64,000 bases of DNA from Pseudomonadales bacterium (GCA_028281885.1 JANQJA010000008.1:479957-543956), one strand, 5' to 3'; positions 27,707 through 36,769 are shown, counted from the stretch's first letter. Notes: generated from the letters alone by a model not told the origin. Numbers and translations: made by a program.

Positions 27707-27733
27707 CCCGGGGGCGCTGCAATAGCCCCCGGG
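27707..27733. terminator. GC-rich hairpin between DUF3179 and P450 genes
   Basis: Perfect 9-bp inverted repeat CCCGGGGGC/GCCCCCGGG with a 9-base loop, between convergent stops at 27671 and 27745. No T-run follows, so it may be a weak or rho-assisted terminator. Confidence 0.5.
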
Positions 27734-27744
27734 AACCATCGGGA

Positions 27745-29016
27745 TCAGGCAGCCTGGAACCGGATGGGTACGCGCTTTGGTCCGCAGACAAAGGCAGCGA
27801 TCATTCGCGCCGGTTCACCGGACAGTTCAACCGACTTGAGCTTAGGAAAGAGTTCTTCCCAGAGGACGCGCATCTCCATCCGGGCCAGATGCTGGCCAAG
27901 ACAGACATGAGCGCCGTAACCGAAGGCGACATGCTTTTTCTGGTCCCGGTCGACCGAGAACTCAAACGGGTTGTCGAACTTCTCTTCATCCCGGTTGCCC
28001 GAGGGGTAACACAGCATCAGCCAGTCGCCCTCAGAGATTTTCTGTCCCCTGATCTCAGTGTCCCCCATCGCAGTTCTCATGAAATGTTTCACGGGTGATT
28101 CCCAGCGAATGGACTCTTCGATCAGGTTGGGCAGCAGTGACATGTCGTTTCTGATGCGGTCGAAAAGGTCGGGGCGCTCCGCAAGCGTCCAGAGCGTGCC
28201 GGCAGTGGTGGCGGATGTCGTGTCGTGTCCGGCGGTCGCTGCGATGATGTAGTAACCCATGGCTTCACCGAAGCCAATTGGCTCGCCATCCACCTCGGCG
28301 TTAGCAATGACCGTCGCGAGATCCTCGCGCGGACTTTGGCGGCGATCCTCGGACATGGCGGTGAAATAGTTGATGAAGTCCATGAAGACCTCCCGCATGG
28401 ACGCCATTCTTTCTTCCGGCGATTCGTAGGCTCTGCCCGCGCGGTTCAGGTCAGGATCATTCTGCCCGAACAGCTCCTGGGTGAGCTTCAACATCCGCGT
28501 TTCGTCTTCCTGGGGGACGCCAATTACTTCCATCACGACACGGAGGGGATAGAGGAAGGCTACATCCTTGGCAAAATCGCACTCGCCGTCGAAGGCCAGC
28601 ATGTTGTCGACGAACTCCCTGGCGATTTCCCGAATTCGATCTTCCAGCTTGCGCAGATTCTGTGGCATGAACCAGCCCTGTGTCAGAATCCGGTGTTTGA
28701 AGTGATCCGGATTGTCCATGTGAACCAGGGTGCGAAAACCACCACCGCTGCTCGGATTCTGCTCGGCTGCAGCCAGTTGTGACTTCTTGACCAGCGTCGT
28801 TGGGCGCTCGCGGTTGTGGAACAGGTCGTTTTGTTTTTCGATGGCCTGGATATCGTCGAATTTGGTCACCACCCAGAAAGGATCGTAGTCGTCGGGTTCG
28901 GCAACTGCGAGCGGGGCTGTTCGCCGCAGTTCAGTAAATGCCCCATGTGACAGTTCCCAGTTGGCATAGGCCTCTGGATCGACAATGGTATTGGCAATGT
29001 CTTTCGAAATAGTCAT
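27745..29016 (-). CDS. Cytochrome P450
   Basis: 423-residue soluble bacterial class-I P450. The I-helix motif AGHDTTS (262-268), the K-helix ExxR (Glu301-Arg304) and the heme loop FGYGAHVCLG with axial Cys372 are all present. Sequence features such as MDNPDHFKHRILTQGWF and LAERPDLFDRI fit the terpenoid/fatty-acid/steroid hydroxylase clades seen in proteobacteria and actinobacteria. It needs ferredoxin electron transfer, but no 2Fe-2S ferredoxin gene is adjacent. A rubredoxin gene is divergent with a 72-base shared promoter region. Neighbouring catabolic genes suggest hydroxylation of a lipophilic growth substrate. Confidence 0.9.
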   Translation of the reverse strand: MTISKDIANTIVDPEAYANWELSHGAFTELRRTAPLAVAEPDDYDPFWVVTKFDDIQAIEKQNDLFHNRERPTTLVKKSQLAAAEQNPSSGGGFRTLVHMDNPDHFKHRILTQGWFMPQNLRKLEDRIREIAREFVDNMLAFDGECDFAKDVAFLYPLRVVMEVIGVPQEDETRMLKLTQELFGQNDPDLNRAGRAYESPEERMASMREVFMDFINYFTAMSEDRRQSPREDLATVIANAEVDGEPIGFGEAMGYYIIAATAGHDTTSATTAGTLWTLAERPDLFDRIRNDMSLLPNLIEESIRWESPVKHFMRTAMGDTEIRGQKISEGDWLMLCYPSGNRDEEKFDNPFEFSVDRDQKKHVAFGYGAHVCLGQHLARMEMRVLWEELFPKLKSVELSGEPARMIAAFVCGPKRVPIRFQAA

Positions 29017-29046
29017 AAAGCCCTCGGCTGGCCCAAAAGAAAGAAC

Positions 29047-29056
29047 ATAGTACTAT
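29047..29056. promoter_or_regulatory. Palindrome in P450/rubredoxin divergent promoter
   Basis: Perfect 10-bp palindrome ATAGTACTAT inside the 72-base gap between the divergent P450 and rubredoxin starts. It extends to a 15-bp near-palindrome (13 symmetrical). It is well placed for a shared repressor. No regulator is coded beside it. Confidence 0.3.
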
Positions 29057-29088
29057 TGTTTATCGTCAAAGTTCATTGAGGAAAGTCA

Positions 29089-29265
29089 ATGTCGGAGAAT
29101 TTCAAGACCTATCAGTGCCGAACCTGCGGTTTCATCTATGACGAGGCCGATGGCCTGCCAGATGAAGGGATTGCGCCGGGTACGCGCTGGGAGGATGTCT
29201 CGGATGACTTCGAGTGCCCGCTTTGTGGCACGCCGAAGGTGGACTTCGACATGGTAGAAATCTGA
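29089..29265 (+). CDS. Rubredoxin
   Basis: 58-residue iron-sulfur electron carrier with both metal-binding knuckles, YQCRTCGFIYD and FECPLCGTPK (CxxCG...CPxCG), in a typical rubredoxin length. Iron sits in the four-Cys site. It was too short for length-based ORF calling. The ATG at 29089 is preceded by TTGAGGAAAG. It is divergent from the P450 and lies 69 bases upstream of the LLM flavoenzyme in the same direction. A rubredoxin commonly serves alkane hydroxylases or oxidative-stress reductases; its role here as electron partner of the P450 or the flavoenzyme is inference. Confidence 0.95.
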   Translation: MSENFKTYQCRTCGFIYDEADGLPDEGIAPGTRWEDVSDDFECPLCGTPKVDFDMVEI

Positions 29266-29334
29266 TCAATCGTGCCTGGGTAGTGCCACACGCGAAAAAA
29301 AGACTGGGCACCTGACTTCTAAGGAGCGCGCATC

Positions 29335-30366
29335 ATGAAGCTTGGACTCTCGCTGGGTTATTCAGGGCGTCAGATGACGCTGCCGATGGCGCGGGTGCTG
29401 CTGGCTGAGGAGCTCGGCTTTGATTCCGTCTGGACAGGGGAATCCTATGGCTCCGATGCCTGGTCGCCACTGGCTTTTATCGCAGCAAAAACGAGTCGCA
29501 TACGTCTAGGCACCATGGTCCAGCAGATCGCCGGGCGGCCACCCGTCATGGCCGCCATGCAGGCCGCGACAATCGACGCGCTGGCGGGCGGAAACCGCGT
29601 GATTGTAGGTCTTGGCATGAGCGGTCCCCAGGTGGTTGAAGGGTGGTACGGTCAGCCCTGGGGCAGGCCATATTATCGGGTCAAGGACTATGTGGCGATC
29701 ATGCGGAAGGTGTTTCGTCGTGAAGCGCCGGTATCGCACGATGGGCAGGAGTATCAGCTGCCTTATCTCGGCGAGGGTGCGACCGGATTCGGCAAACCCA
29801 TCAAGTCGATCCTGCATATGAATCCCGATATCCCGATTTGGCTTGGCACGGGGACCGAGACCATGGTGAAGCTGACCGGCCGGATCGCCGATGGTTGGAT
29901 ACCATTACGGCCCTCTCCCGCCGGGCTCGATCGACCGAAACAATGGCTGGCGGAGGGCGCCAAAAAATCGGGCAGAGACCTTTCGGAACTGGATATTCAG
30001 TGTGTTGTTTCAGTTGAACTCACGAGGGACGTCAAGGCCGCAATCGATGCTCGCAAGCCCGGTGTTGCCTTGTACATTGGCGGTATGGGTGCCAAGGCCA
30101 AGAATTTCCACAAGGATCAGATGGTTGCCAGGGGTTATGGTGCAGAAGCAGATCGCATCCAGGAACTTTATATGTCTGGTCGCAAGGATGAAGCGACCGC
30201 TGCAGTGCCCGATGAATATGTCGACGACGCCAGCCTGCTGGGTGATGAGGCGCGGATCACGGCCCGTTATCGCCCGTGGGTGGACGCCGGTGCCACCGGC
30301 CTCAATGTGAATACCTCACAGGATGATGCGATGCGTCTGATGGCGAAGCTTGCCGTCGGGACCTAG
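29335..30366 (+). CDS. LLM-class flavin/F420-dependent oxidoreductase
   Basis: 343-residue TIM-barrel of the luciferase-like monooxygenase superfamily. Landmarks are the N-terminal GLSLGYSGRQM strand, AEELGFDSVWTGESYGSDAWSPLAFIAAKTSRIRLGTMVQQIAGRPP and the P-loop-like LPYLGEGATG. The start has a canonical AAGGAG 9 bases upstream. The subgroup resembles F420-dependent or FMNH2-using hydroxyacid/monooxygenase enzymes. The rubredoxin and P450 divergent to it, and the SnoaL-like lipoprotein directly after it, suggest a joint oxidative pathway. The cofactor choice cannot be read from sequence alone. Confidence 0.87.
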   Translation: MKLGLSLGYSGRQMTLPMARVLLAEELGFDSVWTGESYGSDAWSPLAFIAAKTSRIRLGTMVQQIAGRPPVMAAMQAATIDALAGGNRVIVGLGMSGPQVVEGWYGQPWGRPYYRVKDYVAIMRKVFRREAPVSHDGQEYQLPYLGEGATGFGKPIKSILHMNPDIPIWLGTGTETMVKLTGRIADGWIPLRPSPAGLDRPKQWLAEGAKKSGRDLSELDIQCVVSVELTRDVKAAIDARKPGVALYIGGMGAKAKNFHKDQMVARGYGAEADRIQELYMSGRKDEATAAVPDEYVDDASLLGDEARITARYRPWVDAGATGLNVNTSQDDAMRLMAKLAVGT

Positions 30367-30882
30367 ATGACTATTACAGGAAAGAGTCTGTTTAGACTAA
30401 TGCGACCTTATATAGTTGTTAGTTCTATTTTACTGACGATGACGGGATGTGCGGCCGGTGTGACGACGAAGATTGGGTCACAGGTAGAGCAGATGTGCGC
30501 CGCAACCGTTAACGACTATTTCATCGCAGTGGATGCGGCCGACGGTCAACGAACAGCCTCGCTCTTTACTGAGGACGCTGTGCTTGAACTGCCAAGTCGA
30601 ACACTGAAAGGGCCGGTCGAGATTGACGAATATTTCTCAAACCCGGCACCGGGGCGAGTGTTGCGCCATCATCTCACCAGCCGTGACGTTCAGCGCGGGG
30701 CTGATGGCAGTGCCACCGGCAGTATCTATGTGTTAATGCACGTGTTGGCAGCGGCGACAGAGGAAAGCGAGGCGAGCACAGCACTGGTGAGCGGTGTTTA
30801 TGACGACGATTACGTGATTCGGGATGGCCGCTGCCTGTTCCAACGAAGAAAGCTCGATGTTCTTATTGTCACGCGGGGATGA
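30367..30882 (+). CDS. SnoaL/NTF2-like lipoprotein
   Basis: 171-residue NTF2-fold protein with a lipoprotein signal, lipobox TMTGC (Cys28). The body matches SnoaL-like nuclear-transport-factor-2 folds: VNDYFIAVDAADGQRTASLFTEDAVLELPS and GPVEIDEYFSN. It begins on the base after the LLM stop, so it is translationally coupled. A periplasmic small-molecule isomerase or binding role is possible, but no catalytic residue set is obvious. It is convergent with the OmpLA-like gene. Confidence 0.75.
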   Translation: MTITGKSLFRLMRPYIVVSSILLTMTGCAAGVTTKIGSQVEQMCAATVNDYFIAVDAADGQRTASLFTEDAVLELPSRTLKGPVEIDEYFSNPAPGRVLRHHLTSRDVQRGADGSATGSIYVLMHVLAAATEESEASTALVSGVYDDDYVIRDGRCLFQRRKLDVLIVTRG

Positions 30883-30897
30883 ATTGCCGCAGGACGG

Positions 30898-31851
30898 CTA
30901 TCGCAGTTCGAGACCGATCCCCCAGTGGCGGGTGCGGATGTGATAGGTGGACAGGTCATGGCCGTATTCGTTGGCGTAGTAAGCGCTGACGATGAACGTC
31001 TTGTACATCATGCCCAGTGTCAGCTTGCTGCTGACGTTCCCCAGCGCATCCGGTTCGCCGATACCGGTTCTTAGCTGCCCACGAAACAACCAGGCGACAT
31101 TGCCGAGGAAACTGCTCGGCCGGAAATATTCGCCCATGATGCGGATACCGTCGTAATCCTCGAATTTCGGCATCTCGGTCAGCGTATCGTCCCAGAAGAT
31201 CTCATCTTCGGTGGCAAAGTAATCTGGACGAATCTCCACCTGATACTGCCACCAGCCGGGACCGACAAGGCCCTCCGGGTTCTCTGTTTTCTGATACCGC
31301 AGCGAGACGTAGTTGGATGAGCGGCTGACTTCCGCGAGCCAGTAGGAGGGCGCGACCAGCGGATTTTCTCTCAACGTCTGGATTCTTGTCTCTTCATCGT
31401 CGCCCAGGGTCTGTCCGTTTGAGTAATGAAAGATGCCCAGCCTGAACCGGCGAGTCGGGTTGTCGCCGTCCCACTCGACGGCAAAGCCAGGGTTCTGGTG
31501 CTTGGAAACTACAGGCGACGAGTCATACCAGTCGGTATATCCCGGGGTGTTGTCGTGTTCGATCGCGTAAAAGTCATAGCCACCGTTGTAGATGCCGTAC
31601 AGACGATCAGGATAGATATCGGCGCCGAAGACGTTGAGCTCGCGATCCTGAAACCAGTTTTCAATGAACGGGTATTTGATCGAGATGTAGAACTCGAAAT
31701 GCGACTTCTCGCCCAGATCGCCTTTGGCGCCAGACACGCCAAAGAAATTCGGGTCGTCACTGGTCAGCCTTCTTGGCACGTTAACGCGTTCATTGTCCGC
31801 CAGTACCGTCGGCGCAATGAGGGTCAGAATGAGTGTGAAGATCCGTTTCAT
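30898..31851 (-). CDS. Outer-membrane phospholipase A-like beta-barrel (PldA family)
   Basis: 317 residues with a Sec signal (residues 1-18) and alternating beta-strands over the rest, ending in an aromatic-rich strand and Arg (HWGIGLELR). The site GIFHYSNGQTL has His142, Ser144 and Asn145, matching the HxSNG catalytic motif of OmpLA. A later strand contains Asn180 as the candidate third residue. The opening FEFYISIKYPF strand resembles OmpLA. In other species OmpLA hydrolyses outer-membrane phospholipids on membrane damage. The call rests on the motif and topology; overall identity is not measured. The start has a GGGAG sequence upstream. Confidence 0.6.
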   Translation of the reverse strand: MKRIFTLILTLIAPTVLADNERVNVPRRLTSDDPNFFGVSGAKGDLGEKSHFEFYISIKYPFIENWFQDRELNVFGADIYPDRLYGIYNGGYDFYAIEHDNTPGYTDWYDSSPVVSKHQNPGFAVEWDGDNPTRRFRLGIFHYSNGQTLGDDEETRIQTLRENPLVAPSYWLAEVSRSSNYVSLRYQKTENPEGLVGPGWWQYQVEIRPDYFATEDEIFWDDTLTEMPKFEDYDGIRIMGEYFRPSSFLGNVAWLFRGQLRTGIGEPDALGNVSSKLTLGMMYKTFIVSAYYANEYGHDLSTYHIRTRHWGIGLELR

Positions 31852-31868
31852 CGTTGAGTCGCTCCCTG

Positions 31869-32627
31869 TTAACGCCCCTTGACGAGCACGTCGGGCAGAA
31901 GTTCCAGATAGTTTGGCAGTTGCGCGAGCATTCTATCGACCCAGTCGCGCACAGCCTGGCCGGGTAGCAGGTCATCACCGGTTCCTCTGAGCCGTGGAAC
32001 GATAATCTGTGGTAGGGCGGACAGGTCCGCCAGGGTTGGTACATCGCTGGCGTGTAGAAAAGGCCCGCCCTGAAGTTGCTCTTCAAATTCAATGGCCATC
32101 GTATCAATCAGTTCCCGGTTGCTGAGACTGAGGTCGGTCTGCTCGATGAGCCGCGCGATAAACGGCGCGCGATGGATGAAACGCAGGTGATTGATTCTGA
32201 ACTTCAGGGACACGCCTCCCGGCACGGTTTGGTTGAGTGCGGAGGAGGCGGACCAGCGTTTTCGTGCGCGGGTAAAGAACGAATCACCATGTCCAAGCAG
32301 CACCCTGAATACCGTCGGGATGAGGCGATCGGTCACCCATTGATCGGACAGCAGCACGGTCTCCCGGTCGCCAGCCAGCAGGGGTCTTGTGTCGGGGTAT
32401 TGTTCGTCCAGCCAGATACCGAGTTCGGAAGACTCGTTGCGACAGTCATCGCCGAGGCAGAGCACGGGCACGATGCGCCCGACCGGCAGCTGCTTCCCAC
32501 GCGCGCCGGGTCTGATATAGATCGGTGTGAACGGCAGTTCCTTGTAGAGCAGGTAGCATCTGACCTTCAGCGCATACGGACTGAGCGCATGACTGTACAA
32601 CTGCAGCTCATCTTCTTTCGTGGCCAA
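31869..32627 (-). CDS. Glutathione S-transferase family protein
   Basis: 252-residue GST: thioredoxin domain LQLYSHALSPYALKVRCYLLYKELPFTPIY with the Ser at the catalytic position, followed by GSH-site residues LPVGRIVPVLCLGDDCRNESSELGIWL (Glu-Ser). The C-terminal helical domain contains HASDVPTLADLSALPQI. The start is TTG at 32627 (ORF Met is translated from TTG), with AAGGATT upstream. It sits 17 bases from the OmpLA-like gene and 79 bases from the end of the yejE-like gene, all on the minus strand. Function is generic detoxification or thiol transfer; no substrate is known. Confidence 0.82.
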   Translation of the reverse strand: MATKEDELQLYSHALSPYALKVRCYLLYKELPFTPIYIRPGARGKQLPVGRIVPVLCLGDDCRNESSELGIWLDEQYPDTRPLLAGDRETVLLSDQWVTDRLIPTVFRVLLGHGDSFFTRARKRWSASSALNQTVPGGVSLKFRINHLRFIHRAPFIARLIEQTDLSLSNRELIDTMAIEFEEQLQGGPFLHASDVPTLADLSALPQIIVPRLRGTGDDLLPGQAVRDWVDRMLAQLPNYLELLPDVLVKGR

Positions 32628-32706
32628 CGCTAATCAATCCTTGCGATGTCGATACCCTGATAGTCTCGCATTGTTCCGCTGGTTGCGCGCGCGTGTGGCT
32701 GAATAG

Positions 32707-33813
32707 TCAGGTGTTGGTCTTTCTCGGGTCGAGCGCATCCCTGACGCCTTCACCGACGAAGATCAGTACGGTCAGTAGAATCCCGATCGCGAAGAAGGCG
32801 GTGAGCGCGAGCCAGGGCGAATGAAGGTTGGAGACTCCCTGTCGGATCAACCGGCCCAGTGAAGGTGATTCAACCGGCAGTCCAAAGCCGATGAAGTCGA
32901 GTGAGGTTAGCAGCACCACGGAGTTGGTCACAATGAAGGGAACCATGGTCAGTGCCGCGACGGCCGCGTTTGGCAGTACGTGTTTCACCATGATGACAAC
33001 ATTGCCGGCGCCGAGCGCCCTGGCCGCCCGGACGTAGTCGAAGTTGCGTGCCCGCAGAAACTCTGCACGGACGACGCCAACCAGTACCATCCAGCTAAAC
33101 AACAGCAGCAGGCCGAACAGCCACATGGGCGAGGGTTCGATCATCCCGGAAAGTATGATCAGCAGGAACAGCACCGGCATGCCGGCCCAGATTTCGATGA
33201 CCCGCTGGGTAATCAGATCCACCAACCCGCCAAAGTATCCCTGCAGTGCGCCGGCGGCGATGCCAATGATTGAACTGCAGACGGTCAGGCCCAGCCCAAA
33301 CAGGATTGAGATGCGAAATCCGTACACGACCTGGGCGAAGACATCACGGCCCATGTCATCAGTGCCCAGCGGATGTCTTAATGATGGTGGTGCGGGCGCT
33401 GGTTCTTTCAGGAACCAGTCGATGGTGCTGTAGGAATAGCGAACCGGCGCCCACAGAATCCAGCCGCCCTGGCGCTCAATCATGTTCAGAAGAACCGGGT
33501 CGTCATATTGGGCTTCAACTTCGAACAGCTCGGATTCCAGTGTTTGTCCGTCAGCGAAGTCGAGTTCGGAGTAGGCAAACAGGAACGGAAAGTGAAAACC
33601 GTCCGTGTAGATCACCAGTGGTTTATTGTTGGCAACGATTTCAGCGCTCATGCTGACAATGAGCAGCGCGCAGAATATCCAGAGCGAAATCAGCGCCCGA
33701 CGGTTTTTCTTGAACGCCTGCCAGCGCCGGGCACCGACCGTCTGCGGACTGACTGAACCCATCGGCTGATCGAGCCGGGGCGTTTCAAGGGGACTGGTAA
33801 CGGCTTCTGACAT
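32707..33813 (-). CDS. yejE: Peptide ABC transporter inner-membrane permease, YejE-type
   Basis: 368-residue inner-membrane permease of the YejABEF/dipeptide type. The N-terminal region RRWQAFKKNRRALISLWIF is followed by a long periplasmic loop, the HPLGTDDMGRDVFAQVVYG motif and the EAA-type coupling loop RARNFDYVRAARALGAGNVVIMVKHVLPN. The ATG at 33813 gives a TGATG overlap with the upstream yejB-like stop and removes the antisense-like leader of the longer frame. In other bacteria YejABEF imports microcin C and short peptides. Its ATPase gene (yejF) is missing downstream: a GST follows instead. Confidence 0.9.
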   Translation of the reverse strand: MSEAVTSPLETPRLDQPMGSVSPQTVGARRWQAFKKNRRALISLWIFCALLIVSMSAEIVANNKPLVIYTDGFHFPFLFAYSELDFADGQTLESELFEVEAQYDDPVLLNMIERQGGWILWAPVRYSYSTIDWFLKEPAPAPPSLRHPLGTDDMGRDVFAQVVYGFRISILFGLGLTVCSSIIGIAAGALQGYFGGLVDLITQRVIEIWAGMPVLFLLIILSGMIEPSPMWLFGLLLLFSWMVLVGVVRAEFLRARNFDYVRAARALGAGNVVIMVKHVLPNAAVAALTMVPFIVTNSVVLLTSLDFIGFGLPVESPSLGRLIRQGVSNLHSPWLALTAFFAIGILLTVLIFVGEGVRDALDPRKTNT

Positions 33814-34910
33814 CAGGTCTCCCTGGTTTCGAAGTCGATACGCGGATCGACCAGGACGTAGGTGAGATCGCCGATCAGGTGCATGACCAGACCGATCAGG
33901 GTGTAACAGAACAGGGTGCCAAACAGAATCGGATAGTCGCGGCTGATGGCAGCCTCGAAACCCAGCAGTCCGAGCCCCTGCAAACCAAAGATAATCTCGA
34001 TCAGCAGTGCGCCGGTAAAGAGTACGTTCACCAGGGCGGCAGGCAACTGGGCAACGACAATTAACATGGCGTTCCGAAAGACGTGACCGTACAGCACCCG
34101 TCGCTCGGATATCCCCTTCGATCTTGCCGTTAGCACGAACTGCTTGTTGATCTCCTCGACGAACAGGTTCTTCGTCAACAGTGTGAGCGTCGCGAACCCG
34201 TGAATCACCATTGCGCAGATGGGCAGTGTGATGTGCCACAGGTAGTCCTTGATCTTGCCGAACGTCGACAGCTCGTCGAAATAGTCCGACGTCAGGCCTC
34301 GCAGCGGGAAGAAGTCCCAGTAGTTACCGCCGGCGAAAAGCACGATCAGCAGGATTGCGAACAGAAAAGAGGGTACGGCGTAGGCGGCAAGGATGACGCC
34401 GCTGGTCCACAGATCGAAGGGTGCGCCGTCGCGAACCGCTTTTGCAATGCCGAGGGGAATGGACACACCATAGGTGATCATCAGGGTCCAGAAACCGAGC
34501 GAGATAGACACGGGCAGTCGCTCCAGCACCAGACTCACGACTTCGCGGTCCTGGTAGTAACTGTCGCCAAAATCCAGCCGCAGGTAGTTCCACATCATTG
34601 ACAGGAATCGTTCGTGAAGCGGTTTGTCGAAACCGAATTCCTTTTCCAGTTCCGCAATGAATTCAGGATCAAGGCCGCGTGACCCCTCGTAGCCGCCTGA
34701 CTGGTTAATCTGCGCGGCTGATGCGCCGGTGTCACTGGCGCTGCCGCCGGGCATGCGTGAAGTCACGTTGGTGTCTTCGCCGGTCAGCTGGGCCATGATC
34801 TGTTCGACGGGCCCGCCAGGCGCGGTCTGAACGATGAGAAAGTTCAGCACCATGATGCCGAGCAGGGTCGGCAGAATCAGCAGCAGGCGTTTGGCGATGT
34901 AGTGAGCCAC
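33813..34910 (-). CDS. yejB: Peptide ABC transporter permease, YejB-type
   Basis: 365-residue permease. The N-terminal helix KRLLLILPTLLGIMVLNFLIVQTAPGGPVEQ has the family's cytoplasmic Lys-rich start. The EAA loop is LTARSKGISERRVLYGHVFRNAMLIVVAQLPAAL. The start is GTG at 34910, overlapping the YejA-like stop (TAGTG), and its own stop overlaps yejE as TGATG. The operon order is yejA-yejB-yejE in the minus direction. Functionally it forms the transmembrane pore with YejE. Confidence 0.92.
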   Translation of the reverse strand: MAHYIAKRLLLILPTLLGIMVLNFLIVQTAPGGPVEQIMAQLTGEDTNVTSRMPGGSASDTGASAAQINQSGGYEGSRGLDPEFIAELEKEFGFDKPLHERFLSMMWNYLRLDFGDSYYQDREVVSLVLERLPVSISLGFWTLMITYGVSIPLGIAKAVRDGAPFDLWTSGVILAAYAVPSFLFAILLIVLFAGGNYWDFFPLRGLTSDYFDELSTFGKIKDYLWHITLPICAMVIHGFATLTLLTKNLFVEEINKQFVLTARSKGISERRVLYGHVFRNAMLIVVAQLPAALVNVLFTGALLIEIIFGLQGLGLLGFEAAISRDYPILFGTLFCYTLIGLVMHLIGDLTYVLVDPRIDFETRET

Positions 34911-36769
34911 TAGTTACCTCTCGATCCGGAGCCGGGTGCCCTCGCTATGCGAGCGGCCCTGGCCTCGTCATACCACCAGGTATCGAAGACGCCCGAGTGG
35001 AACCGGGGCGACACCTCGGGGATACCAAACTTGTCCCAGTGCGCGTAACGATGTCCTGTCGCATAAAAACGAGGAATCACGTAAAAATTCCACAGCAACA
35101 CGCGATCCAGTGCCCGGGTCGCGGCAATCAGTGCGTCGCGGGATTCTGCCTTGACGATCTTGTCGATCAGGTAGTCGACCGCCGGGTCCTGCACGCCGGC
35201 GCGATTCAATCCGTGCGTCTGTTCTGCCGCTTTTGATCCGAAGAACTGAACCAGCTCCTGACCGGGTACCAGCGCATAGGGCAATGCCGAAAACGTGATT
35301 TCGAAGTCGTAGGTCGCGAGACGGTTCAGGTACTGTGCGGATTCGACGGTGCGCGATGTGGCGCGCACGCCGATGCGCCGTAATGTTTCACTCACCGGCA
35401 TGTAGGAGCGAATCCCCGCGTATCCCTGGGTAATGAAATCGAGAGTGAGTGGCTGGCCGGTTTCGCTGTCGACAAAGTCGCCGTCGCGCACCTCATAACC
35501 TGCTTCCTTGAGCAGCTGCGTTGCGCGGAGCAGGTTCTTTCTCGGAATACCGTAGGCCTCCTTGGGGGGCGGCACATAAGGCTCGGTAAATACCCGGGGC
35601 GGCACCTGATGCCGAATCGGTTCAAGGATTGCCAGTTCGGCTTCAGACGGCAGACCGCGCTGGGCCAGATCCGTTCCCACAAACACACTGTCGGAGCGTT
35701 CATAAAAATCGTAGAACAGTACTCTCGAGCTGAACCCGAAGTTGTAGCTGAGGGCTATCGCCTCGCGCACCCGGACATCCTGCAGCTTCGGAACACGCAG
35801 ATTCATGATGATCCCGAGGGTCAGGCTGGGTGGTCGCTCGGTGCGGATCAGGTTTTTTCTGAACAGTCCTTGTTGGGCTGCCGGGAAATCGTATTCGACC
35901 GCCCAGCGTTTCGAGACGTTTTCATGTTTCGCGTCGACGACGCCGGCCTTGAGTGCTTCGTTTTCGGAATACTCGCTGGTGAAGTACTCGTAGCGGACGA
36001 TGTCAAAGTTGTAACGCCCTTTCATCGCCGGGATATCGCGACCCCAGTAATCCTTGACCCGTTCGTAGGTGATTCTTCGGCCCGGGTCGACTTCTATGAC
36101 GCGATAAGGACCACTACCAAGCGGCGGTTCGAGGGTGGTTTCTTCGAATGACCGCGTTTCCCAGTAATGTTTGGGAATGATGACAAGGTTCGCGACTGAC
36201 TGGGCCGTCTTCGGTGAGTCGTCATTCTCGATATGGAACCTGATCTGGCGATCGCCTGTGATCTCGGCGTGAGTCACCTGCTGGAACTCCTGTTTCAGCA
36301 GTGGCGAACCGTGCTCCTTGATCTGCTCGAACGTAAACAGTACATCGTCCGCCAGTACCGGTTCGCCATCGTGCCATCTCGCCTCGGGACGAAGTCGAAA
36401 CTCAACCCAACTGTAGTCGTCCGCGAGCCGTACCGCCTCGGCCAACACACCGTATTGTGTCGACGGTTCGTCCTGTGACAGATACATCAGGCGGTCGTTG
36501 GTCAGTACCTCCCGGGCATAAACCAGTCCCTGGGGTGGCCGGCCTTTTCTGATAAACGAATTGAGGCTGTCGAAGACGCCTGTCTCCGGCAGCACGATCA
36601 TGCCGCCAGTGGGTGCGTTCGGATTGACGTAGTCGAAATGGGTAAAGCTGGCGTCGTAGAGTGTGTCGCCAAAATACGACAGCGCATGGCTCCACTCTGT
36701 CGCATGCAGCTTGGGCAGAAAGCACAGCATTAACCCGAGTAGCAGGATCCTGGCCGGGGTGAGAGTCAT
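34910..36769 (-). CDS. yejA: Extracellular solute-binding protein family 5, YejA-type
   Basis: 619-residue periplasmic solute-binding protein with a Sec signal (LLLGLMLCFLPKLHA). Conserved SBP_bac_5 blocks are DSLNSFIRKG, LVYAREVLTNDRLMYLSQDEPSTQYG, WHDGEPVLADDVLFTFEQIK and RVKDYWGRDIPAMKGRYNFD. YejA proteins bind microcin C or oligopeptides for uptake. ATG at 36769 is preferred over 36796 because the signal peptide begins there. It overlaps yejB at the stop. The ATPase that would energise the system is not encoded beside it. Confidence 0.9.
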   Translation of the reverse strand: MTLTPARILLLGLMLCFLPKLHATEWSHALSYFGDTLYDASFTHFDYVNPNAPTGGMIVLPETGVFDSLNSFIRKGRPPQGLVYAREVLTNDRLMYLSQDEPSTQYGVLAEAVRLADDYSWVEFRLRPEARWHDGEPVLADDVLFTFEQIKEHGSPLLKQEFQQVTHAEITGDRQIRFHIENDDSPKTAQSVANLVIIPKHYWETRSFEETTLEPPLGSGPYRVIEVDPGRRITYERVKDYWGRDIPAMKGRYNFDIVRYEYFTSEYSENEALKAGVVDAKHENVSKRWAVEYDFPAAQQGLFRKNLIRTERPPSLTLGIIMNLRVPKLQDVRVREAIALSYNFGFSSRVLFYDFYERSDSVFVGTDLAQRGLPSEAELAILEPIRHQVPPRVFTEPYVPPPKEAYGIPRKNLLRATQLLKEAGYEVRDGDFVDSETGQPLTLDFITQGYAGIRSYMPVSETLRRIGVRATSRTVESAQYLNRLATYDFEITFSALPYALVPGQELVQFFGSKAAEQTHGLNRAGVQDPAVDYLIDKIVKAESRDALIAATRALDRVLLWNFYVIPRFYATGHRYAHWDKFGIPEVSPRFHSGVFDTWWYDEARAARIARAPGSGSRGN

